From positions 29,807 through 93,806 of the forward strand of contig NZ_JACIZD010000008.1 of assembly GCF_014359565.1 (NCBI RefSeq): a DNA stretch of 64,000 nt, given 5' to 3'. Source of the stretch: Immundisolibacter sp. (GTDB taxonomy: Bacteria; Pseudomonadota; Gammaproteobacteria; Immundisolibacterales; Immundisolibacteraceae). The notes under the pieces were generated by a model. The model saw only the letters and a list, made by a program, of their open reading frames with translations, ran no database searches and was not told the origin of the DNA. Shown here one piece after another: positions 54,405 to 60,400 of the stretch (the first letter of the stretch is position 1; each line of letters begins with the position of its first letter). Position numbers and translations under genes: made by a program.

Positions 54405-55598
54405 TTAAAGCGCGAAGGGGGTACGGAACGTCAATTGCACGTCCGGGGCATCTGTGGTGGCCCCGATTGCAAGGTTGACGTTGACCGACTTGCTCGGACT
54501 CAGGCGCAACGAGAACCCCATCAGGAACGAGCCAATCTGCAGCCGATCCGAGTCCACTGTCTCCGCACTCGTACGAGTGGCCGTGGACAAAACGGTATTG
54601 TGTTCATAGCCGAGACTCATCGAGATGGCGCGATTAAGGCCGATACCCATGCCAAACGCGAACTTGATGACGTCGCCCGGGTCCACGCGCTCGAACTGTG
54701 TGCCGGCAATCGTTTTATCGACATTGTCGGCCAGTGTCATCGTATAGCCGACATTGCCGAACAGCACTACCGGATCGGTAGGATAGATGATCGTCAGACT
54801 TGGCTCGACGCTGTAAAACCCGGAGCCGGTCGGGAGATCTTCCTGCTGACCCTGTATGTCGTAGTCGACATCGAACGGCCCCTTGCCGGTCGCGCTCTTG
54901 GCGCGGAGGTTGGCAATGAAGAACGGCCAGCCGTTGAGGCCACTGTTCATCTGGTAGTGCAAACCCAGTTCGATATCGCCGATACCGTTGCCGGTAGCGC
55001 CATGGCGCTCGCCCTCGATCGGATCGCGCTCCGTGTCATCGCGATACACGTACGGTACCCGAATATCGGCTTCCAGCCGATTGGTGATTCCGTACCGTGC
55101 GGCCAGGGCGCCGGTCAGGGTGTCGCGGTCCGCATCCGCGGCCTCGATGGCCCCGATCAGAACCGCGTCCACGATCTCGACGCCGGAAAAGAAGAACCGC
55201 CGCGTGGATGAATGACTGTATTCAATCTGCGGTTCCACCACGAACTTCCCGCGCGGCGTCAACACGCCGCCCACGTCCGAGATCGCCGTGATTTCTGGCC
55301 GTCTTTTCTCCTCTTCGGGAGCTTTGCCTACCGCCTGCGAGGCACCACTGGCCGGGCCGTCAGCCCCACCGCGCTGGGTATCGAGGTCAGCCGACGAAAC
55401 GATGAGTGGCGGCGCCGCGCTTACCAGCCGTTCCAGCTGATCGAGCCTGTCGCGCTGCTGCTCGATCTCCTTTTGGTGCTCCTCGATGGCAGCCCGAAGG
55501 CGCTCGATCTCGCCCTGCACCGAGGGTCCGGTTTCCTGCGCAAGCCCCGCCACCGGCAGCAATCCAGCCATCACCAACCCCACACCCTGCCGCACCAT
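54405..55598 (-). CDS. FapF-like outer-membrane porin (amyloid export)
   Basis: A 397-residue exported protein. A signal peptide (cleavage about GLAQ) is followed by a coiled coil at residues about 28-60 (EIERLRAAIEEHQKEIEQQR). A linker and a beta-barrel of alternating strands ending in Phe-Ala-Leu complete it (VQLTFRTPFAL, an aromatic-containing barrel end). Coiled coil plus small barrel is the architecture of FapF, the trimeric pore that secretes functional amyloid in Pseudomonas. It is the last gene of the operon, as fapF is. A generic transporter-like outer-membrane barrel is the alternative. Confidence 0.75.
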   Translation of the reverse strand: MVRQGVGLVMAGLLPVAGLAQETGPSVQGEIERLRAAIEEHQKEIEQQRDRLDQLERLVSAAPPLIVSSADLDTQRGGADGPASGASQAVGKAPEEEKRRPEITAISDVGGVLTPRGKFVVEPQIEYSHSSTRRFFFSGVEIVDAVLIGAIEAADADRDTLTGALAARYGITNRLEADIRVPYVYRDDTERDPIEGERHGATGNGIGDIELGLHYQMNSGLNGWPFFIANLRAKSATGKGPFDVDYDIQGQQEDLPTGSGFYSVEPSLTIIYPTDPVVLFGNVGYTMTLADNVDKTIAGTQFERVDPGDVIKFAFGMGIGLNRAISMSLGYEHNTVLSTATRTSAETVDSDRLQIGSFLMGFSLRLSPSKSVNVNLAIGATTDAPDVQLTFRTPFAL

Positions 55599-55661
55599 AC
55601 TGAATACCCCACTTGTTTTTCGTTCTGGAAGGTGCCGGCCCGCGGCCTCCCACCGCGCAGA

Positions 55662-56009
55662 TCACGGAACTTTGGACATTTCCACGCGCAAGCCACCCGG
55701 CGTAAGCGTCCATTGCGCTGAATCGGCCACGCGCGGAAGGCTGCGCTTTCCCGCTTCATCCCACAGGATGACAGCTACCCGCGGTGGCGGGGCGCCGGCA
55801 GTAATTGCCTGCTGCGCAAGACCCGCTCCGGAAACTTCACCAAGCTCCTGAGCCGACAGGGGTGCGTCCGGGACGCCTGAATTGGGCGCCCTGACCGGCT
55901 GCACGTCCGCAGCCCAACCGGGCGATACAGCCATCCAGGCCAGCCCGGCCAACAAGTACGCCACATAAAGTGGCTCACCACACCGTTTGCGCACTGCCCC
56001 TGCCTTCAT
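55662..56009 (-). CDS. Small exported protein with a double-glycine-type motif
   Basis: I do not recognise this 115-residue protein. It has a hydrophobic signal segment (residues about 14-33, ending GWAA). Residues 51-63 read LSAQELGEVSGAG, an excellent match to the LSxxELxxIxGG leader motif cut by C39 peptidases, with Gly-Ala or Ala-Gly in place of Gly-Gly. The rest is a short domain (RVAVILWDEAGKRSLPRV). The operon encodes a periplasmic C39 peptidase two genes upstream. The ribosome-binding site is weak, so the exact start is less certain. Confidence 0.7.
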   Translation of the reverse strand: MKAGAVRKRCGEPLYVAYLLAGLAWMAVSPGWAADVQPVRAPNSGVPDAPLSAQELGEVSGAGLAQQAITAGAPPPRVAVILWDEAGKRSLPRVADSAQWTLTPGGLRVEMSKVP

Positions 56010-56055
56010 AGAAAGAATTACGGCGTCAATTCAAAAATCTTGAGCGTGCTGCAAC

Positions 56056-56985
56056 TCAGTAGCGATTGACTCCGCTGCCGACGACCGATCGGGCACGGAT
56101 TACGTGCATCGCATTTGCCATTTGCTGCGCGAAATTCGCCACGCCCACATCCAGCGTGGTGCTCTGACTGATCGTTACGCCATTTTCCTGATTCGAAATC
56201 AGAGCCGCCACGTGCCCTTCGGTGATCTGGTGCAATATCTGGGTTGTGCCGCTATTCGCTACCGTCAACTCAAAGCCGCCATCCTTTTGTCCCAGAGTGG
56301 GCGCGCTCGGCTGAGTCGCTTGCTGGTCAAGATAGTTGGCGACGCTCTGCGGCACAGGCACAGACACAGGCAGCGAGGTTGCCACCGGCGGCGTCACCGT
56401 CTCGGGCGTATTCGCGATTTGTGGCGGGCTGGCGGCGGTCGGAACACTGATTGTGGGCTCAATCACGGACGCTACCGTCGGAGCAGTCGGAACAGTCGGA
56501 ACAGTCAAACCAGTCGGTGCCGGCGGCGCAACCGGCGCGGGCGGACTTACTGCGGTGTTCGCCGCGGTGGACAGCGACTGCGGCGCTGCCGGCAGTTGCG
56601 CATTGGCAGCGGGAACCGCCGCATTCGGATTGGCCGACTGCTGCGTTCCATCGGCTGAGTAGACGGTGGTCGAGGTGGGCGTCCACTTGCGGGACAGATC
56701 GCCCCATGTCAGCAGCGTTACGACCCTGCCGATACCGGACACGGCTGACTCCACCCGCATACCAAAGCGCATCTCAAAGCCGTTTACCCGAAATCCGCCC
56801 CGCATGTCGTCGAGCTTGGTTTCGGAAACGCGGTTGAGGTCGCTGAACGGGTCGAGTGCGCCCACAGCAGCGAACACGGGAGTGGTGAACAGCAGCCAGC
56901 CGCTGATGGCGGCGCACGCGAAACGGTGTGCGCGGTGGCTCACATGGCCGTTGTACGAATTCATCATGCTCAGGTTTGCACCCAT
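56056..56985 (-). CDS. Exported Pro/Val/Thr-rich protein with a GG motif (FapE position)
   Basis: 309 residues from ATG after GAGGAG. A Sec signal peptide ends about PVFA (39). Residues 53-65 read VSETKLDDMRGGF, a double-glycine-type processing motif (Gly63-Gly64). A structured segment (RVNGFEMRFGMRVES) is followed by about 110 residues rich in Pro, Val, Thr and Ala (TVPTVPTAPTV). The C-terminal region holds AALISNQENGVTISQSTTLD, related to the small Asn-rich protein of the operon. It lies between the C39 peptidase and FapF-like genes, where fapE lies in Pseudomonas. No further function can be given. Confidence 0.75.
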   Translation of the reverse strand: MGANLSMMNSYNGHVSHRAHRFACAAISGWLLFTTPVFAAVGALDPFSDLNRVSETKLDDMRGGFRVNGFEMRFGMRVESAVSGIGRVVTLLTWGDLSRKWTPTSTTVYSADGTQQSANPNAAVPAANAQLPAAPQSLSTAANTAVSPPAPVAPPAPTGLTVPTVPTAPTVASVIEPTISVPTAASPPQIANTPETVTPPVATSLPVSVPVPQSVANYLDQQATQPSAPTLGQKDGGFELTVANSGTTQILHQITEGHVAALISNQENGVTISQSTTLDVGVANFAQQMANAMHVIRARSVVGSGVNRY

Positions 56986-57011
56986 CGGAATTACTCCTCG
57001 AGAACTCGTTA

Positions 57012-57713
57012 TTAAAAGTCGTTGACGCCCGGCAGGCCCATGGCGAAGGACGCCAGTCCATCGCGGCGCAGTGCAGTACCGAATGGCGCCTTGGTGCGGA
57101 CCGCCCAGTCGTGGTCCGCGTTGAAATTCCGACGCGCCATATCGATGTCCTGGCGTATGACGAAGGCGATGCCATTCCACATGGCCTCAAAGTCACCGCG
57201 GCGCACGATGTTTACCCCTTGCACGGGATCGCCGACGACCACTTCGTCGCCGCGAACTCCCTTGACCACCACGAAATGCTTGTACCCACCGACATCGATC
57301 AGCGCAATGATGGGTACACCCACGTCGACGACCTGATTCAGGGTCATCTCGAAACCATCCGCCTTGACGCCGATGGAAGTCAGAAAGCGCTTCATGTCGA
57401 GCAGCGAGAAGCCTTCCTGTTGGATCTTTTCCTTGTCGCCGGCCTTGTACATGGCCTCGAAGACCTGCGCCTCGGACACCGGCGCGCCATAGTGGTAGGT
57501 CAACAAGGTCGCAAGCGCGGCCGAGCCGCAACTGAAGTCGTAGCGCTGCTGGATGACGGTCTTAAAACGCGCCTCCCGGATGCTGACGACCTTGGGATTG
57601 AATATCCCGCCCGGGGTGGGCAGGTCGATGCTGTCCGCACCGTTGGCACGCAGCGCCGGAGCCACACATACCAGCATGGTCCCCGCAAGCAATATCGCCG
57701 TCGTCCGCTTCAC
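57012..57713 (-). CDS. Periplasmic C39-family cysteine peptidase (FapD-like)
   Basis: 233 residues from a GTG start after GAGGGGGAGA. A signal peptide (residues 1-23) shows export. The C39 fold has the oxyanion Gln56, catalytic Cys62 (YDFSCGSAALATLL), His146 (GYKHFVVVKG) and Asp162 (VVGDPVQG). No ABC-transporter domain is attached, unlike bacteriocin exporters. FapD of the Pseudomonas amyloid operon is such a stand-alone C39 protein. The two downstream proteins with GG-type motifs are obvious candidate substrates, which is inference. A C-terminal tail of about 50 residues follows the fold. Confidence 0.88.
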   Translation of the reverse strand: MKRTTAILLAGTMLVCVAPALRANGADSIDLPTPGGIFNPKVVSIREARFKTVIQQRYDFSCGSAALATLLTYHYGAPVSEAQVFEAMYKAGDKEKIQQEGFSLLDMKRFLTSIGVKADGFEMTLNQVVDVGVPIIALIDVGGYKHFVVVKGVRGDEVVVGDPVQGVNIVRRGDFEAMWNGIAFVIRQDIDMARRNFNADHDWAVRTKAPFGTALRRDGLASFAMGLPGVNDF

Positions 57714-57750
57714 ACTCTCCCCCTCGGTCCCCGGTATCGGTGACGCGCGA

Positions 57751-58137
57751 TCAGGGTGCTGCTGGCGGCAGCGAATTCAGGAAAATATTCAGGATGGTGG
57801 AATTGTTCACGCTCACGTTGTTGCCGGTATTGGCCAGGAACGTGGTGAGGCCGCTGTTGTTCTGGACCAGGTTGTCAGCAATCTGCCCAGTGTTTGCCTG
57901 ACCATTGCCGGTGACCACGATCTTGGTGTGATCCACATTCGCGCTCTGGTCCACGCCGCTCAGGTTGAGCACGCTGTTGCGGACGCCGATATTGGTGGCG
58001 CCCAGCGCGCCGTCACCGACTGCGCTCAAGCCGGACAATGGATCAGCGGCCCAGGCGGTGGTCGTCAGGGCAAGGAATCCGATGCTGGCCAATGCGCCCT
58101 TCAGGCGTAGCCATCTACTAAGGTTCAAGTAACTCAT
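57751..58137 (-). CDS. Small Asn-rich secreted protein (possible minor amyloid subunit)
   Basis: 128 residues, with AAGGGAG before the ATG. A signal peptide ends at AWA|AD (residue about 30). The mature about 98 residues are rich in Asn, Ser, Gly and Val without Cys (VVTGNGQANTGQIADNLVQN). It ends in FLANTGNNVSVNNSTILNI, a pattern echoed at the C-termini of two other operon proteins. Size, composition and position suggest a nucleator or minor fibre subunit like FapB, but I could not see the classical FapB/C repeats. Confidence 0.7.
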   Translation of the reverse strand: MSYLNLSRWLRLKGALASIGFLALTTTAWAADPLSGLSAVGDGALGATNIGVRNSVLNLSGVDQSANVDHTKIVVTGNGQANTGQIADNLVQNNSGLTTFLANTGNNVSVNNSTILNIFLNSLPPAAP

Positions 58138-58166
58138 GGTGCGCTCCCTTGTCGATGCGGAGAGAA

Positions 58167-58205
58167 TAAGACGGCGGGCGAGCCCGGGGACTCGCCCGCC
58201 GTCTT
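58167..58205 (-). terminator. Intercistronic hairpin after the low-complexity gene
   Basis: A perfect 15-bp stem AAGACGGCGGGCGAG/CTCGCCCGCCGTCTT with a nine-base GC-rich loop lies 33 bases past the stop of the large gene. On the transcribed strand only TTATTCT follows. It is better read as an attenuator or mRNA 3'-end stabiliser that raises the first product over the later ones than as a full stop. Confidence 0.75.
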
Positions 58206-58237
58206 AACGCTTAACCCTTAAATGGGCTCAGCGCACC

Positions 58238-59890
58238 TTAATTACCGCCCGTGCTGGCCGGCATGCCGGAGGTGATGGTGCCGCCACCATTCACGCTGCC
58301 GACCATGGCATTCACGCTGACCGCGGCATTCTGGCTGGCGATGCCAGTGTTGCTGGTCACCGTGGTGATGCCACGGATGTTGGTGAAGGCACCGTTGATC
58401 CCGCCGCTCGTCCAGTCAAGGCTGGCCAGGCTGACGTTCTTCGACACTGCAGACGCAACTGAATTCTGCGAGTTGCTCGCACTGCTGGTCTGCGCATTGC
58501 TGCTGCTGGCGTCCGCGTCATTCGAGTTCGCCGCCGACTGGGAGTTGGTCGGCGAGCTCGTCTGAGCGTTGCTGGCGTCCGGATCCTGGCTGTTGGCGAC
58601 CGTGGTGGTCTGGGTGTTGGCACCGCCCGTGGTCGACTGCGTGTTGCTCGCCGACTGGGTGTTGGTGGCATCCGGATCCTGGCTGCTGCTGGCGCCCGCG
58701 GTCTGGGAGTTGCTCCCGCCCGCGCTCTGCGTGCCAGTGGCACCCGTGGCGCCCTGGCCGTTGCTAGCCGAGCCCGTCGAATCGGCCGCGCCCTTCGTAT
58801 CGCCGCCACCGCCTTCGCCAGCCTCGCTGGAACCGGCGCCCGCCAGCGCACCCGACAGCGCGCCCGCGACGCCCAGGTTGCCGGTATCGTCGTCGGAGCT
58901 GTTGCCCGCCGCTACGCCGCCCAGGTTGCCGGCGCCGTTCTCAGCGCTGGCACCCGACAGAGCGCCGCCCAGGTTGTCGGCGCCGCCGGCATTGCTGGCC
59001 GCCGTGCCGCCCAGGTTGCCGCCCTGCGCACCGCCCTCGGCACCGGCGACTGCGCCGCCCAGATTGCCGCCCAGCGCACCGCCCAGATTGGCCGCGCCCT
59101 GCTCGCTGTCGGTCTCGGCCGAGGAGCCGCCGACGTTGGCCGAACCGGCGCCGCCCAGATTGGCGGAGGTCGCGTCGTTGCCGCCCGACAGGCCCACCGC
59201 CACCGGCGCAAAGGTGATGCCGCTGACGCTGGCATTCAGCTTGCTAAGACTGACCATCTTGAGGTTGCCCGTGGAGGCGATGTCGATGATCGTCCCGCCC
59301 TTGCTGGCCACGTTGCCGGCGCCGCTTTCGATCAACTCGGCCTCGCCACCCTTGGTGGCAACGACCTTGCCGAGCGTCTGGTCGGCATCCACTTCGCCGC
59401 CCTTGGTGGCGACGTTCTTGCCGGACGTCTCGTCGATGTCGCCGGTAGCAAAGTTGCTGTCGGTGTTACCGCTCAGAACGTCGGTGGTGTTGTCGCGGAA
59501 GTTGCCGTTGTCGGAGACGTCGGTGGTGTTATCGCGGAAATTGCCGTTGTCGGAGACGTCGGTGGTGTTGTCGCGGAAGTCGCCGTTGCCCGTGGCGGTG
59601 TTGTCGCGGAAGTCGCCGTTGTCGGTGGTGGTGGTGGTGTTGTCGCTCAGCAGATCGTTGCCATTGGCTTGCGTACCGCCGCCGACGTTGCTATCGGTCA
59701 CGTTGGTGGTGTTTTCGCTCAGCAGATCGTTACCGTTGACCTGCGCAGCACTGCCGGCGCCGGCTTCGTCCACACCGCTGGTGGTGTCGGCACGGGCAGC
59801 ACTCGCCATGGCCAGCGAGAACGCCAGCATCGAGGCAGCCGTGATCGGCACCAACTTGCTCATACCTTTCACTGATTTCACTGATTTCAC
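58238..59890 (-). CDS. Low-complexity secreted protein (candidate amyloid subunit)
   Basis: Not matched to a named family. It has about 550 residues from GTG at 59890, chosen because GGGAG lies eight bases upstream; ATG at 59863 is the alternative. After a signal peptide (ends ARA|D) come three zones. The first has acidic Asn-rich repeats (DNGNFRDNTTDVS repeated with variants). The second is a Gly zone with many NLGG units. The third is a Ser/Asn/Gln/Thr zone (SQDPDASNAQTSSPTNSQS). A short C-terminal module contains TSNTGIASQNAAVSVN. There is no Cys. It is first in the operon, with its own sigma-54 promoter and a hairpin after it, as expected for the most abundant product. Confidence 0.75.
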   Translation of the reverse strand: MKSVKSVKGMSKLVPITAASMLAFSLAMASAARADTTSGVDEAGAGSAAQVNGNDLLSENTTNVTDSNVGGGTQANGNDLLSDNTTTTTDNGDFRDNTATGNGDFRDNTTDVSDNGNFRDNTTDVSDNGNFRDNTTDVLSGNTDSNFATGDIDETSGKNVATKGGEVDADQTLGKVVATKGGEAELIESGAGNVASKGGTIIDIASTGNLKMVSLSKLNASVSGITFAPVAVGLSGGNDATSANLGGAGSANVGGSSAETDSEQGAANLGGALGGNLGGAVAGAEGGAQGGNLGGTAASNAGGADNLGGALSGASAENGAGNLGGVAAGNSSDDDTGNLGVAGALSGALAGAGSSEAGEGGGGDTKGAADSTGSASNGQGATGATGTQSAGGSNSQTAGASSSQDPDATNTQSASNTQSTTGGANTQTTTVANSQDPDASNAQTSSPTNSQSAANSNDADASSSNAQTSSASNSQNSVASAVSKNVSLASLDWTSGGINGAFTNIRGITTVTSNTGIASQNAAVSVNAMVGSVNGGGTITSGMPASTGGN

Positions 59891-59988
59891 TGCACTCACT
59901 CCCAATTAAGGTGGTTGCGGGCGGTCTCTTACCGACGGACCGCACGATGCGGATGCCGGCCCACAAAGGGGCGCCCACAACGCATAAA

Positions 59989-60003
59989 GCACGTGGCGTG
60001 CCA
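59989..60003 (-). promoter_or_regulatory. Sigma-54 promoter of the amyloid-like operon
   Basis: Read on the minus strand the site is TGGCACGCCACGTGC, matching the TGGCACG-N4-TTGC consensus at every defined position but one, with correct -24 GG to -12 GC spacing. Transcription would start near 59977, about 87 bases before the GTG start. The VpsR-like activator encoded 6 kb away is a candidate partner. Confidence 0.8.
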
Positions 60004-60019
60004 GTCAAAATTTATGAAA

Positions 60020-60032
60020 CAAGTAATTGAAA
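60020..60032 (-). promoter_or_regulatory. IHF-like binding site
   Basis: Read on the minus strand TTTCAATTACTTG matches WATCAANNNNTTR with one mismatch. It lies in a strongly AT-rich block (60008-60055) about 50 bases upstream of the inferred start, the usual place for IHF-mediated looping at sigma-54 promoters. Confidence 0.5.
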
Positions 60033-60055
60033 TTATTATATTTTTTTAAAATACC

Positions 60056-60335
60056 GCGGAGGGTTGGTTAGCAGTCGTTTGTATCGAAGTCGTTACACTT
60101 CATCGGGTTGCGCGCCGCCGATTCCCGCGCCGGCGCTGGGATCGCGCGTTTTTATCCATTATCGCAATGATTCATAAAGGGATTTTTTGTAATTTTGGCT
60201 TTCCGGCCGGATTTTCATGGTTTATCCGGGGTGTATCGTCCGGTTAACACTTTCCGATGTGTAAAGGGGTTCGCGTGAACGGCCGGCGGGTTGTGACATG
60301 CGCCTTGCCACATCGCGCGTGGGCGATTGCGCAAA
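60056..60335. other. Upstream regulatory region of the amyloid-like operon
   Basis: No gene seen. This stretch separates the adhesin terminator from the sigma-54 promoter and is less GC-rich than the surroundings. Dyads such as GAAG-TCGTTACA-CTTC (near 60090) and TTAT-CGCAATGATTC-ATAA (near 60162) are candidate enhancer-binding sites. Confidence 0.4.
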
Positions 60336-60375
60336 CAAAAAAAGGCCGCGCGAGGGGATAACCCCCGCGCGGCCC
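60336..60375 (-). terminator. Rho-independent terminator of the RTX adhesin gene
   Basis: On the minus strand GGCCGCGCGGGGG pairs with CCCCTCGCGCGGCC across a short TTAT loop and is followed by seven T. It lies 25 bases beyond the adhesin stop. Confidence 0.93.
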
Positions 60376-60400
60376 GTCGCGACACCTTGCGCCGGCAGAA

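Noticed and set aside
58569..59909. 446-residue open frame on the plus strand opposite the low-complexity gene
   Set aside because: It mirrors the repetitive GC-rich codons of the minus-strand gene; the product is Ala/Pro/Ser/Leu-rich with no motif, and the minus strand has signal peptide, ribosome-binding site and promoter.
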